NCBI RefSeq assembly: GCF_015207105.1
Contig: NZ_JADEXO010000026.1
Coordinates: 1 to 57,937, forward strand
DNA: 57,937 bases
Direction of reading: 5' to 3'
Source: a cf. Phormidesmis sp. LEGE 11477
GTDB lineage: Bacteria > Cyanobacteriota > Cyanobacteriia > Phormidesmidales > Phormidesmidaceae
This document shows positions 17,218-26,959 of this stretch, piece by piece; the first letter of the stretch is position 1, and each line of letters opens with the position of its first letter. A program made the position numbers and the translations under genes. The notes under the pieces are model-generated. The model made no database searches. It was given only the letters and a program-made list of their open reading frames with translations, and was not told the origin of the DNA.

Positions 17218-17442
17218 CAAAACAGTATTACTCTAACAACTAACATACGCCGCGCTTCCTTACCAATTTGCATGTTAATCAAACGGGGAGACGGCGGACT
17301 ATTACAAGATTCCGTTGCTCTTTGTTTTCAGCTTCGAGTGCTAGACAAGACTCGTTTAATCAAGCGATTAGGACAGCTAAACTCTAAGACAGTTGCTGAG
17401 CTTGAAGGCGTGGTTTTAGTAACTTTGGGATACGAGCTGTAA
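17218..17442 (+). pseudogene. N-terminally truncated MazF/PemK toxin
   Basis: An open stretch of 74 codons in the antitoxin frame. It reads TTNIRRASLPICMLIKRGDG, then GLLQDSVALCFQLRVLDKTR, then LIKRLGQLNSKTVAELEGVV. This is the C-terminal two-thirds of a MazF/PemK-type endoribonuclease, including the typical DSVALCxQxRxLDKxRL block. The first 25-40 residues, with the strand and loop that bind RNA and the catalytic Arg, are missing. Only an internal ATG at 17272 (56 residues) could start it. A deletion probably fused the antitoxin 3' end to the middle of the toxin. Confidence 0.75.
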
Positions 17443-17452
17443 ACCTTACTCA

Positions 17453-19144
17453 TCAGTCTGTGAAAGCTTGATCTACTGCGATCGCATCGATCATACCAGC
17501 CGTTTCACCATTTGGATTCAACAGTGGCTGCAGTGCGATCACCTGCCCCATTTTCATCTGCCCATACGTAAACACGCTCGGCGTTCCTTCTGGCAACAGC
17601 GCCTGAACATCTTTCCACACGTACGGACTGCCATAAACCACGACTGCCTGCACATTGTTCTCTAGCGCTCGAATCAGCTCAGCGGCGATCACACTTAGTC
17701 CCTTACCACTACGAAACGGGTTGCCTCGAATAAATAGCTGCAGCAGCGTTGTCGCCTCCTGGCGCAGGTTGGCCGTTTTCGCACTACGGCTATCTAGCAA
17801 TGTCAGCTCGTAGCCCTGGCTCGCTGGCAAAGCAATAGCCGGAGCGGTTTTATCTAAAAATCGACAGTTCAACAGATCGTCTACTAGCACTAAATTTTGA
17901 CCTGGAATCAGCGGCGCACTAATCCCTTGGCTGAGTGACTGACTCGGCACATTGCTCACTTGCTGGGATGTTTGTAGAATTTCCGCAGCAAGCGATCGCG
18001 CTTTCTCGGTCGCAATCTGTTCTATCTGCACAGGCGGCACTGACTGATGCTGCCACGCATGGCGACTCATCCCATCAGTCACCATCAGATCGGCAATCTT
18101 GTGCTTAGCTCGCCAGATTCGCTCGACCGACTGAAGAATCGCGCTAGCAGCAATGCGCCCGCTATTAACCGCTTCGCAAATCGAGGCGATCGCGCCTTCG
18201 ACATCGCCCGGCATCAGCACTATATCTGCGCCTGCTGCCACCGCTAGCACCGCCGCCTCATTCTCACCATACTGCTGAGTAATCCCTCCCATTACCAGCG
18301 CATCGGTCACAATCAAACCGCCGAAGCCCATATCCTGACGCAGTAGGCCAGTCAGTGTCACCTTAGATAGCGTCGATGGATAGTCTGGATCTACCTGTGG
18401 CAGCTGTAGGTGGCCCGTCATGATGCTGTCTACATCAGCTGCGATCGCCCGTTCAAAAGGCACCAGTTCTAATGCTTGCAATCGATCAAAGGCATGATTG
18501 ATCACGGGCAGTCCTAGGTGCGAGTCCATCGCCGTATCGCCGTGTCCTGGAAAATGCTTCGCCGCGCTCAGCACCGAGGCGCTGTCTTTTGTGGCCTGGG
18601 TGCCTTGGATAAAGGCGCTGGTCAACTGCGCCACCACATCAGCCGTTTCACCAAACGCTCGCACGTTGATCACCGGATTGTCTGGATTGTTGTTTACATC
18701 CACCACCGGCCCTAACAGCCAGTTTATGCCAATTGCGGTGGCTTCTTGTGCGATCGCTCGGCCCATCTGCTTCGACAGCCGCCGCGCCAAATCCAAATCT
18801 TTTTTGGCAATCTCGCCTAGTGCCATCGGCGGCGCAAACCAAGTCGCTCCGCTAAACCTCTGCCCGACTCCTTCCTCAATATCCGCTGCTATCAATAGCG
18901 GATATTTCGCCTGGGACTGTAGCGCCTGGGTGCGTATGCCGACTTCTGCCGCGCTTCCTCCTAGCAAGATGACACCGCCAATGCCTAGAGCAAGATAGCG
19001 CTGCATCTGCGCGTTCGTGGCTTCCCACTGCGGGTATTCCACCTCGTGATCAAATAGATGGCCCGTCGTCCGTACGACCATCATCTGCGCCACCTGTTCT
19101 TCTAGGGTCAGCGTATCTGGGCTAGGCAAACGAGAAGAGAGCAT
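17453..19144 (-). CDS. nagZ: Beta-N-acetylhexosaminidase, glycoside hydrolase family 3
   Basis: 563 residues, longer than the roughly 340-residue E. coli NagZ because of a C-terminal domain (about 380-563) common in cyanobacterial and Gram-positive members. The GH3 barrel shows LLIAADIEEGVGQRFSG, the catalytic-acid loop KHFPGHGDTAMDSHLGLP, and the nucleophile strand GFGGLIVTDALVMGGI with its aspartate. The enzyme removes N-acetylglucosamine from peptidoglycan fragments during wall recycling. No signal peptide is visible, so it should be cytosolic. The gene lies 65 bp downstream of the GH63-like gene in the same orientation, so the two may be co-transcribed. Confidence 0.85.
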   Translation of the reverse strand: MLSSRLPSPDTLTLEEQVAQMMVVRTTGHLFDHEVEYPQWEATNAQMQRYLALGIGGVILLGGSAAEVGIRTQALQSQAKYPLLIAADIEEGVGQRFSGATWFAPPMALGEIAKKDLDLARRLSKQMGRAIAQEATAIGINWLLGPVVDVNNNPDNPVINVRAFGETADVVAQLTSAFIQGTQATKDSASVLSAAKHFPGHGDTAMDSHLGLPVINHAFDRLQALELVPFERAIAADVDSIMTGHLQLPQVDPDYPSTLSKVTLTGLLRQDMGFGGLIVTDALVMGGITQQYGENEAAVLAVAAGADIVLMPGDVEGAIASICEAVNSGRIAASAILQSVERIWRAKHKIADLMVTDGMSRHAWQHQSVPPVQIEQIATEKARSLAAEILQTSQQVSNVPSQSLSQGISAPLIPGQNLVLVDDLLNCRFLDKTAPAIALPASQGYELTLLDSRSAKTANLRQEATTLLQLFIRGNPFRSGKGLSVIAAELIRALENNVQAVVVYGSPYVWKDVQALLPEGTPSVFTYGQMKMGQVIALQPLLNPNGETAGMIDAIAVDQAFTD

Positions 19145-19209
19145 GAGCGATCGTCAAAACACTGTTGAGTCATCATCTGTGGATCTAAGAGCTTGCGGTT
19201 TATGGACCG

Positions 19210-21975
19210 CTACTCTCTTTTGTATTCGCAGCACTGATGAATCAGCTTGGCGACTAGGCCAGTCCAGCCTGTCTGGTGGCTAGCGCCAATGCCCTCGCCC
19301 GTATCCCCATTGAAGTACTCATAGAACAGAATATGATCGCGCCAGTGTTCATCTGTTTGAAAAGTCTCGTTGTCACCATAGACAGGTCGATGACCGTTCT
19401 CGTCTTTTATAAAAGTGCCGATCATTCTCTCTTCTAGTTTTGTGGCCACATCCCACAGATTTATCTCTGGGCCAGAACCGTAGGGACATTGGATTTTGAA
19501 GCGATCGCCAAAAAACTTGTGATAGCGCTGCAATGATTCAATTAGCAAATAGTTGGTCGGAAACCATACCGGACCGCGCCAGTTAGAATTACCGCCAAAC
19601 AGGCCAATGCTAGATTCTGCTGGTTCATAATCAACCCGGTAGATTGTGCCATTGACATCAAAGATATATGGATTATCTGCATGGAAGCGAGAAAGCGCCC
19701 GAATACCCGTCGGTCCTAAAAACTCGTGCGGTTTCAGCATCTTTGCTAAGATACGTCGTAGTTTGTCAGGTTTTACAACAGAAAGTAGACGGCGTTTGTT
19801 TTCTTTTTCACCGTGGGTAATCATATTCTTAGAGAGTTCAGGGCGGTTGGCCTCGAACCATTCCAATCGCTCAGTGAAACCGGGTAGCCGATCTAGCAGT
19901 TCAGGTTCTAGGGTGACGTTGGCATAGAGGGGCATCAGACCGACTAGCGAGCGAACCTTGATCGGCATGCGGCTCATGTCGGGCAGGTGCAGCACGTCGT
20001 AAAAGAAGCCGTCCTCTTCGTCCCATAGCTGTGTAGCGTGCTCGTCAGAAGCGTTCATGGCTTCGGCGATGTAGATAAAGTGTTCAAAGAACTTAGTCGC
20101 CATGTCTTCGTAGACAGGATTTTCTAGCGCCAATTCTAGGGACATTGAGAGCATATTCAGACAGTACATTGCCATCCAGCTAGTGCCGTCCGCTTGCTCT
20201 AGCCTGCCGCCAGTCGGTAAGGGTTTGCTGCGATCAAATACTCCAATATTGTCCAAGCCTAGAAAGCCGCCCTCAAAGACGTTGTTGCCTTCTGTATCTT
20301 TGCGGTTTACCCACCAGGTAAAGTTCAACAATAGCTTTTGGAACAGGCGCTCTAGAAATAGGCGATCGCTCTTGCCGGTTAGCTTGCGCTCAATCTTGTA
20401 AAGTCTCCAAGTTGCCCAGGCATGGACGGGCGGGTTCACATCCCCAAAGGCCCACTCATAGGCAGGTAGCTGACCGTTTGGATGCATGTACCATTCGCGG
20501 GTCATGACGTCGAGCTGCTGTTTAGCAAAGTCTGGATCGATCATGGCCAGCGGAATGCAGTGAAAGGCTGTGTCCCAAGCGGCAAACCACGGATATTCCC
20601 AGGTGTCGGGCATGGAGAGAATGTCTTGACTGTCGAGATGATGCCAGTGTTGGTTGCGTCCGCGCAGGCGCTCGGTGGGTGGATTGATGGTGTCTGGATC
20701 GCCCTTTAGCCAAGTGCTGACATCGTATAGGTAATACTGTTTGGTCCACATCATGCCAGCAAATGCCTGTCGCTGCACGTTTCGCAAGTCGGCGGTATAT
20801 ACGTCAGGAGAGACCTGGTGATAAAACTTATCGGCTTCGATCTGGCGCAGGTCGAATGTTTTGTCAAAGCTGCTGCCCAGCGGATCGTCTATCTCTGGCG
20901 AATTGGCTAGTCTGAGCTTGACCTGTTTGGTTTCTCCAGGGTTGAGGGTAAGAGAATAGTGAACGGCTGATTTTGTGCCCACTTGGTCGGGGTTAACCGC
21001 TGCTGTGTCTTGTTCAATCAAGTAGCGGTGAAAAGCATCTTTGACATAGGGAGAGCGGTTGGGAACATCAAAGAGCTGTTCTTTGTTGGTTTCGTTCTCA
21101 GTAAATAAAAGATTGTTCTGGGTAGAAGAAAGTTCGTCTGCGTTCTCTCCTAAAGGTATCCATTGATTAGGTGAAGTCGAGCTAGATGAACCTGGCTCAG
21201 ATCGAGCAGACGTAGGCGTTTGGCAATATAGCCAGCTTTGTCCTAGCTCGGGGTGATGAGTTTCTAGAATCGAGTACGTACTGTCCGATTCTTTGACTTT
21301 GATAGTCGGTTTGAGCGTATCGGTTTGCCATACCCAGGTATTGCGAAACCATAGGGTAGGCAACAGGTGCAGATCAGCAGCCGTATCTCCTCGATTGGTC
21401 ACAGAAATTAGGATCAAAATATCGTCGGTGTCGGCTTTGGCATATTCGATCTGAATATCGAAATAGCGATCGCCTTCAAACACGCCTGTCTCCATCAGCT
21501 CATATTCTGGCTGAGTGCGATCGCGCGCTCGATTTCCATCCAATAGCTGCTGATAGGGAAATTCTGTCTGCGGATATTTGTACAGCGCCTTCATATAGGA
21601 ATGAGTCGGCGTACTGTCTAGATAGAAGTAGTATTCTTTGACATCCTCGCCGTGATTGCCCTCATTCCCCGTCAGGCCAAAGAACCGCTCTTTCAAAATC
21701 GGGTCTTGGGTGTTCCACATCGATAGAGCAAAGCAAAGCTGCTGACGATCGTCGCAGATGCCCAAGATGCCGTCTTCGCCCCAGCGGTAGGCTCTAGATC
21801 TGGCCTGCTCATGCGGAAAATAATCCCAGGCGTTGCCGTGCGGGCTGTAATCTTCGCGCACGGTGCCCCACTGTCTTTCGCTGAGGTAGGGGCCCCATTT
21901 CTTCCAATTTTTTCCTGGCTGTGATTGGCTCTCTTGCAGTCGAATATGTTCTGGGGTAGGGATGAAGCTTGTCAT
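19210..21975 (-). CDS. GH63-like glucosidase (MGH1-type glycoside hydrolase)
   Basis: 921 residues from the ATG at 21975 ([15 protein letters not shown]); an earlier in-frame start at 22008 adds only 11 odd residues. The N-terminal half is a beta-rich domain ([20 protein letters not shown]). The C-terminal (alpha/alpha)6 barrel shows [34 protein letters not shown] and [15 protein letters not shown], typical of GH63 and related families that cleave alpha-glucosides. It probably acts in the cytosol on glucosyl-containing saccharides such as glucosylglycerate or mannosylglucosylglycerate-type solutes; that substrate class is inference. Close spacing to nagZ suggests joint expression. Confidence 0.75.
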   Translation of the reverse strand: MTSFIPTPEHIRLQESQSQPGKNWKKWGPYLSERQWGTVREDYSPHGNAWDYFPHEQARSRAYRWGEDGILGICDDRQQLCFALSMWNTQDPILKERFFGLTGNEGNHGEDVKEYYFYLDSTPTHSYMKALYKYPQTEFPYQQLLDGNRARDRTQPEYELMETGVFEGDRYFDIQIEYAKADTDDILILISVTNRGDTAADLHLLPTLWFRNTWVWQTDTLKPTIKVKESDSTYSILETHHPELGQSWLYCQTPTSARSEPGSSSSTSPNQWIPLGENADELSSTQNNLLFTENETNKEQLFDVPNRSPYVKDAFHRYLIEQDTAAVNPDQVGTKSAVHYSLTLNPGETKQVKLRLANSPEIDDPLGSSFDKTFDLRQIEADKFYHQVSPDVYTADLRNVQRQAFAGMMWTKQYYLYDVSTWLKGDPDTINPPTERLRGRNQHWHHLDSQDILSMPDTWEYPWFAAWDTAFHCIPLAMIDPDFAKQQLDVMTREWYMHPNGQLPAYEWAFGDVNPPVHAWATWRLYKIERKLTGKSDRLFLERLFQKLLLNFTWWVNRKDTEGNNVFEGGFLGLDNIGVFDRSKPLPTGGRLEQADGTSWMAMYCLNMLSMSLELALENPVYEDMATKFFEHFIYIAEAMNASDEHATQLWDEEDGFFYDVLHLPDMSRMPIKVRSLVGLMPLYANVTLEPELLDRLPGFTERLEWFEANRPELSKNMITHGEKENKRRLLSVVKPDKLRRILAKMLKPHEFLGPTGIRALSRFHADNPYIFDVNGTIYRVDYEPAESSIGLFGGNSNWRGPVWFPTNYLLIESLQRYHKFFGDRFKIQCPYGSGPEINLWDVATKLEERMIGTFIKDENGHRPVYGDNETFQTDEHWRDHILFYEYFNGDTGEGIGASHQTGWTGLVAKLIHQCCEYKRE

Positions 21976-22083
21976 ACAGCAGCGACATTTCAAAAGCAGC
22001 ATCCACAATATAGAGCCAAAGCTTAAGCGCCTGCTAGCACAGAACTCATTTCTGCTGGCAACATCTATCTATAGTCTGGAGTT

Positions 22084-22872
22084 TTATAGACTATTTTGTT
22101 CAGTGGCCTGCTGCAAGTCGGCGGCGCGAAGTTTGCTCATCCGAGCGAAGCATTGTTCTTTGGAGTCAGTGACGGTTGGACTATGGTCAGCTTCATAAGC
22201 GCAGTTGCGATCGCGATACTCAATCCAGGCGAGCTGCACATCGGTCAGGGCCTCTACGCGCGGCTCGCTCAATGCCGCGATTAGATCCTGATAGCTTTCA
22301 TTGAGCTGAGCGTCGGCCTCTGCGTAGCTCAATGACGTTTGCCCTTCACCTGCTAGTTCTCTAGTTCGATTGAGGTTGCGATCGCTAAGGCACTCACCAT
22401 AAACTAGCGGCGCAATCGATCCGCCGGCAAACCGGTCGGCAGCGAAACCGCAGTCTAAGTCTTGAAACCTGATCCACGCGGATTCTGAGCTAGCAAGACT
22501 AGTTTTGCCTGCTTCAGTCAGTGAGTCCGCTATGAATGCCTTGACGAACTCTAATTGAGCACTGGTCGCATCCGCATTTCGCTTCGCGCACATATTCATT
22601 TCTGTTTGGGTATCGAAGCTGCCGCAGTCCTCTAAATTATCGACGATAGGACCAATCAGTAAAATCTCAGGCTTTTCCGCTCCGTATGGAAGAAAGTAAC
22701 CCTCTGGTACTGTCGGCTCAATCGGCGGTACTTCGACTGCTGATTCTGACGCTGGTGGGACTTGAACTATTGGCTCTAAGCCCGATGATTCTGACGTAGG
22801 CTGCGTTGATGATGTACAGGCGGATAGCGCCAGCAAAGAGAATGCTAGAAAAGAAAACGTAGTCTTTTTCAC
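22084..22872 (-). CDS. Lipoprotein with LprI-like (DUF1311) repeats
   Basis: 262 residues. Signal peptide with a lipobox LSAC (Cys19), then a Ser/Pro/Glu-rich spacer. Two copies of an LprI-type module follow: SESAWIRFQDLDCGFAADRF with GECLSDRNLNRTREL (about 125-175), and VQLAWIEYRDRNCAYEADHS with EQCFARMSKLRA (about 215-255). Each carries the paired cysteines and the W-x3-RD-x-C signature. LprI in mycobacteria inhibits lysozyme; most other members have no assigned role. It should sit on the periplasmic face of a membrane. Transcribed alone. Confidence 0.75.
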   Translation of the reverse strand: MKKTTFSFLAFSLLALSACTSSTQPTSESSGLEPIVQVPPASESAVEVPPIEPTVPEGYFLPYGAEKPEILLIGPIVDNLEDCGSFDTQTEMNMCAKRNADATSAQLEFVKAFIADSLTEAGKTSLASSESAWIRFQDLDCGFAADRFAGGSIAPLVYGECLSDRNLNRTRELAGEGQTSLSYAEADAQLNESYQDLIAALSEPRVEALTDVQLAWIEYRDRNCAYEADHSPTVTDSKEQCFARMSKLRAADLQQATEQNSL

Positions 22873-22980
22873 GGGTTGTACACCTGAGCTGTACGTCCTG
22901 GCTGTCTGTCTCAGCGAAGAGGCGTTAGCTTAGAACTATCAGATCAGGTTGATTGATTTAATTTGAACGTATTGAACCAA

Positions 22981-23004
22981 GATGCACTAGCTGATGCACT
23001 AGCT
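22981..23004. repeat. 12-bp tandem duplication at the gmk 3' end
   Basis: Two copies of GATGCACTAGCT; the second overlaps the gmk stop codon at 22999-23001. Confidence 0.7.
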
Positions 23005-23628
23005 AAAGAGCGCGGCTTCTAGATCGGCGAGTGCCGTTTCTAGGCTATCGTTAACGATCTGAAAATCGAATTCGTCAGCAGCGGCGAGTTCTACCTTTGA
23101 CTGGGCCAAGCGTTTGGCGATCGCGCCCTCATTGTCTTGTCCTCGGCTGCGAATCCGCGTCTCTAATGCCGCTACATCAGGGGGCAACACAAAAATTCGC
23201 TTCGCTTCCGGAAAACTCTCTTTGATCTGGCGCGCTCCCACTAGTTCGATCTCTAAAACAATTCGCTGGCCCGAGGCGATCACAGCTTCGATTGGGCCTT
23301 TGGGCGTGCCGTAATAGTTCCCGGCAAATTTTGCCCATTCGAGTAGTTCACCTCGCTCGATCATCGCTTCAAACGCGGCTGTACTCACAAAGTAATAGTG
23401 TTGACCGTTAACTTCTCCAGATCTAGGCTGACGAGTCGTCACCGAGATTGAGACTTGTAGATTGGGATGGCGATCGCGCAGATGCGCCAGCAGCGTTCCT
23501 TTGCCCACCCCGCTAGGACCCGATAGCACAATCAGTTCACCGCTAGCGACTGCCGATTTCGACTCGTACACATCTTTTCTTTCTTCGTATCTTTTCTCGT
23601 GCCTTTCCTTCAGCCCTTGCCCCGCCAC
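22999..23628 (-). CDS. gmk: Guanylate kinase
   Basis: 209 residues. It phosphorylates GMP to GDP with ATP in the cytosol. The P-loop LSGPSGVGKGTLL is followed by the GMP-binding SVTTRQPRSGEVNGQHYYFV and EWAKFAGNYYGTP, then the lid IRSRGQDNEGAIAKRL, all canonical. The GTG start at 23628 follows AGGAG, which overlaps the pcyA stop; the two genes are seven bases apart and form an operon. A charged 28-residue N-terminal extension (KERHEKRYEERKDVYESK) precedes the usual start of the fold and may be partly untranslated if an internal start is used. Confidence 0.96.
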   Translation of the reverse strand: MAGQGLKERHEKRYEERKDVYESKSAVASGELIVLSGPSGVGKGTLLAHLRDRHPNLQVSISVTTRQPRSGEVNGQHYYFVSTAAFEAMIERGELLEWAKFAGNYYGTPKGPIEAVIASGQRIVLEIELVGARQIKESFPEAKRIFVLPPDVAALETRIRSRGQDNEGAIAKRLAQSKVELAAADEFDFQIVNDSLETALADLEAALFS

Positions 23629-23635
23629 TGTTCTC

Positions 23636-24376
23636 CTATGCCTCCGGTAGATCGAATAGCACCGTCGTCATGTAGCGCTCGGCCCACTGAGGGTCAAACG
23701 CTTTTTCTAAGACGCGGCGAGTTTTGTCATTTTGCTGCTGCTGCTGGCAGTAATAGCGCTGTCGAGCGATCAAGTCGGCTCGGCGCTCAGGTGTCGGTAA
23801 TTTGCTCAGCGCCGTCTGTATGTGAATGCTCAGATAGGCTTTAGCCTGTGCCAGAAACTGTTGCTCTTCAGCGGGCGTTGTCGGTTTTACAAAGCAGCAA
23901 AACTCCGAGAAAATCCGCTTTCCCCACTCAGGTAAATCTCTAGGCTGACTATAGTTAGTCTGAGCCAGTTGGGAAAGCTGACGGGTGTATTCAGTAGTCA
24001 AATCGCCTGCGGCAGTTGCTGCTGACAAATCAACAATTGCGGCGCTGATCTGGCCTCTACCGCTAACAATGTCACAGCCAAAGATTGGCAGTTCATACTC
24101 GGGTCGCGGAAACATTACACAGTGCAAGATATCCAAATTCTTGCCGATTTTCGCTAGCTCTAGATGCATCTTTCTAAACTGAGGCGTCTGATAGCAGCGA
24201 TTTTCAATAATAAGTTTCTCGCCCTCTAGCTTGCCTTCCACGTAGCCTAGCTCTTCTGGAAGATAGTACGGCGAAAGCGCCAACTGCTGCCAGCCGGCTT
24301 CTATGCCCTCAGCTAACTGACGGACTAGGGGATGCTGAGACTGACGAATAGATGAAGTAGCGACAGAAAGCGGCAT
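23636..24376 (-). CDS. pcyA: Phycocyanobilin:ferredoxin oxidoreductase
   Basis: 246 residues, the usual PcyA length. It reduces biliverdin IXalpha by four electrons from ferredoxin to phycocyanobilin, the chromophore of phycobilisomes and phytochromes. The catalytic residues known from the Synechocystis enzyme (E76, H88, D105) align at a constant offset of three with E73, H85 (LHCVMFPRPEYE) and D102 (PIFGCDIV). The block QRYYCQQQQQNDKTRRVLEK near the C-terminus is also typical. First gene of a pcyA-gmk operon; divergent from the TPR gene across a 390-bp spacer. Confidence 0.97.
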   Translation of the reverse strand: MPLSVATSSIRQSQHPLVRQLAEGIEAGWQQLALSPYYLPEELGYVEGKLEGEKLIIENRCYQTPQFRKMHLELAKIGKNLDILHCVMFPRPEYELPIFGCDIVSGRGQISAAIVDLSAATAAGDLTTEYTRQLSQLAQTNYSQPRDLPEWGKRIFSEFCCFVKPTTPAEEQQFLAQAKAYLSIHIQTALSKLPTPERRADLIARQRYYCQQQQQNDKTRRVLEKAFDPQWAERYMTTVLFDLPEA

Positions 24377-24768
24377 GTACTCAAAGGTGAATTAAAGAGC
24401 GCAGTGGATGTGCCAGTTTGCTTATGTTTAGGTACTTAAGCATAGCAGTTTCAGCGGGCCATCAAGTTATTCCTGACACTGCAAACTAATGCATGAAAAA
24501 GGTGAGAGGTCACAACCCCCTTCCTGTAGATCTATCTAGTCTTCTAACTTGTAAGCTCACAAACATCCGTATATTCGCTTAATCTATAAAAATTGATACA
24601 GACGTCGGTGTATTTACTGAGTTCCGTTGGGCCAGCTCTATTAGACAAACTCTATAGACTAGCGCCGTTAAACCCGGACCCATTGAACCTAGCTTCGTTT
24701 AACTCGGCTCCGCTTAATCCAGCTCTGTGGAGCCTAATTTCTGTCAAGCCATTCACCCTCGCACTTTC
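24377..24768. other. Divergent spacer with a degenerate 15-bp array
   Basis: 392 bp between pcyA and the TPR gene. It is AT-rich in the middle (promoter-like) and ends with four diverged 15-bp units at 24666-24725 directly before the TPR start. The array happens to read like pentapeptide-repeat protein in one frame but has no start codon or continuation, so I do not call a gene. Confidence 0.55.
24666..24725. repeat. Degenerate 15-bp tandem array upstream of the TPR gene
   Basis: Units CGTTAAACCCGGACC, CATTGAACCTAGCTT, CGTTTAACTCGGCTC and CGCTTAATCCAGCTC are in exact 15-bp register with scattered substitutions. Confidence 0.65.
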
Positions 24769-26889
24769 ATGATTGCAGTTCAGCCAAAGTCTCGTCAGAT
24801 TCTCGGGGTCAATCAGCAAGCATATCAGGCGCTAAAGTCAGCGCTAAGCCTAAACCTGCGTAGGCAGCTCTTAGTGGCTGTGTGCGACAGCGTCATTTTG
24901 CAAGAACGGTTAGCCACGCAGCTAGAAGACGATATTGCCTTGAACGGCAGCGCATCTTTTAGTCCCGCTAACTTCGATAGTTCACTTGCGAACTCACAAA
25001 TAGGGTCGGCTGCCGTTCTAGATCGGCTGATATTTGAGCCTGAGGATGCTCATTTACCTAGACAAGTTGTCCGTCGAATCCAGCAGATAGAGCAGAGTAA
25101 TAGGCGATTGAGTCAACTGCAGGTGCTAGGTATTGAACAGATGACACGCCAGTCAGCGATCGCTCAGAATTACTTTTTGCGATCGCTAGAAAAGATAGAT
25201 ACGCTTTTGCCCAGGCTTAATACGAGTTTGCTCGTTTGGGTGTCTTGGCCCTGGCTACGGACGATTCAAGAGTCTGCACCTGCCTTTTGGCAGTGGCGTA
25301 ACGGTGTGTACGAGTTCGTCAGCGATCCGACTCCAACGCCCGCTAGGACACTTGCTAGTGTGAGCGATTCATTGAATGCAGCGGCTGACGCGCGAACAGA
25401 TACCTGGCCAATAGTAGATCTGCACACAGCCGATCCACAGATAGCAGACGAGCAGATAGCAGACGAGCAGGTGGCAGTCAACAGCCGCCGCATGAACCTT
25501 GATACGGATCTCGACGCTGACACTGCCCAGTGGCCCGTTCGGCTGCATGGAGAGATAGATGAGGAGCTAGGTGAGTGGGAAGAATCAGAGACAGAATCCT
25601 TACGTGCCGACAGTGACTTGATAACAGACCAGTCTGCTCCGATTGATTGGCAGCAAGACGCGAACAATCATTTTTCAGTGGGCTATCAACGGCGGCGCTC
25701 AATCGAAGCGGGTGATCGCACCCTCACCACCATCGAGTCCGCAATCAGCGCTTACGAAGCAGGATTGCAGTGCGTAGAAGCACACGGCCTAGAAGCAGGT
25801 GGTTTAGAAGTAGATAGTTTAGAAGTAGACAGCTTAGAAGCAAAGGGCATAAAAATACGCGATGCCAACGGCGCAGACCTTGGCCTAAGTAGCTGCCTGA
25901 ACGATCTAGGCACTCTCTACTGGCTCAAGGCTCAGCAGCTAGACGACCCGCAGCAAACCACTGACTGTATGGTTCAAAGCATTCAGATTTATTCGCGGGC
26001 TTTAGAGCAGCAAGATGCCACGATGTCCTGTCAGATATACAGCAACATTGGCGCAGTTTATAGTCTCCTAGCAACTTACGGAGATTCTGCTTTTTGCCTC
26101 CAGCAGGCTGCTGCTGTCTACAACCAGGCTATTATGCTCAGCTCATCTACAGAGACGCCGCTAGAGCATGCCACGCTGTGCAACAGCCTAGGTTCGGTCT
26201 ACTGGAAGCTATCTCACCACGATCAAACCGATCAGCACCTGCGCCTAGCGATTGGCGCTTATCAAGAGGCGCTATCTGGTTATGATCTAGCAGACCACGC
26301 GCTCGACTACGCGGCGGTACAAAACAATCTAGGTATCGCTCGCTGGAGTTTGGCAAAGCATGAAGCATCAATCGACAAGTATGAGCAGGCGATCGGCGCT
26401 TACCAAGAGGCACTGGTCTACCGTACCGCCGAGATCGACCCGGCAGCCTGCGCGGCTACTTACAACAATCTAGCGTTGGTCTATTGGGATCTAGCCAAAG
26501 AAAACGCTGTAGAGCTGACTCAAAAACTTGTCTATCAACAAGCGGCGATCGCAGCCTTCAATGCTACGCTCAAAACCGCTGAGGACTGCGATATCTTGAG
26601 CGATATGGACACTGCTGCTATCTATCACTGTTTAGGTGATGTGCATATGCAAATGCTAGAGTTCACTGATACTGAGACTAAAAGAGCTGATGCGCTACAA
26701 AAGTCTCTGCATAGCTACATTCAGTCGATTGCAGGTCTAACAGAAGACTCACCGCTTTTCCAGCCTAGACTCGCCGCGATCCTGGCGAATTTGCAATTTC
26801 ACTACGAACACAAGGGGCTACCGGGTCAGCAGGCTGCTCTAAATCAACTGCCGCCCTGGCTGATTCCTTATGTGGTATCAGGGCTATAG
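24769..26889 (+). CDS. Tetratricopeptide-repeat protein
   Basis: 706 residues from the ATG at 24769; an in-frame GTG at 24727 lies just after the tandem array. Residues 1-190 form a helical domain (VNQQAYQALKSALSLNLRRQ, LRRQLLVAVCDSVILQERL, VLDRLIFEPED) that I recognise only as a conserved cyanobacterial N-terminus, possibly nucleotide-binding like. An acidic, variable linker with short in-frame repeats follows (IADEQ, SLEVD units at about 225-245 and 345-365). Residues 380-690 hold at least six TPR units with the W/L-G-Y-A pattern (LCNSLGSVYWKLS, VQNNLGIARWSLA, TYNNLALVYWDLA). TPR domains mediate protein contacts; the partner is not evident. The next gene is about 70 bp downstream in the same direction. 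Confidence 0.8.
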   Translation: MIAVQPKSRQILGVNQQAYQALKSALSLNLRRQLLVAVCDSVILQERLATQLEDDIALNGSASFSPANFDSSLANSQIGSAAVLDRLIFEPEDAHLPRQVVRRIQQIEQSNRRLSQLQVLGIEQMTRQSAIAQNYFLRSLEKIDTLLPRLNTSLLVWVSWPWLRTIQESAPAFWQWRNGVYEFVSDPTPTPARTLASVSDSLNAAADARTDTWPIVDLHTADPQIADEQIADEQVAVNSRRMNLDTDLDADTAQWPVRLHGEIDEELGEWEESETESLRADSDLITDQSAPIDWQQDANNHFSVGYQRRRSIEAGDRTLTTIESAISAYEAGLQCVEAHGLEAGGLEVDSLEVDSLEAKGIKIRDANGADLGLSSCLNDLGTLYWLKAQQLDDPQQTTDCMVQSIQIYSRALEQQDATMSCQIYSNIGAVYSLLATYGDSAFCLQQAAAVYNQAIMLSSSTETPLEHATLCNSLGSVYWKLSHHDQTDQHLRLAIGAYQEALSGYDLADHALDYAAVQNNLGIARWSLAKHEASIDKYEQAIGAYQEALVYRTAEIDPAACAATYNNLALVYWDLAKENAVELTQKLVYQQAAIAAFNATLKTAEDCDILSDMDTAAIYHCLGDVHMQMLEFTDTETKRADALQKSLHSYIQSIAGLTEDSPLFQPRLAAILANLQFHYEHKGLPGQQAALNQLPPWLIPYVVSGL

Positions 26890-26959
26890 ACGTTCTTTTT
26901 AAATCAAAAGTCATACCCCCCTGCTAGGCTAGAAAGGTCTTCGCGCAGGACTTTTGGGT

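Noticed and set aside
24666-24768. Pentapeptide-repeat gene upstream of the TPR gene
   Set aside because: The pattern (LNPDPLNLASFNSAPLNPAL) comes from the diverged 15-bp array; there is no start codon, it is out of frame with the TPR protein and ends quickly.
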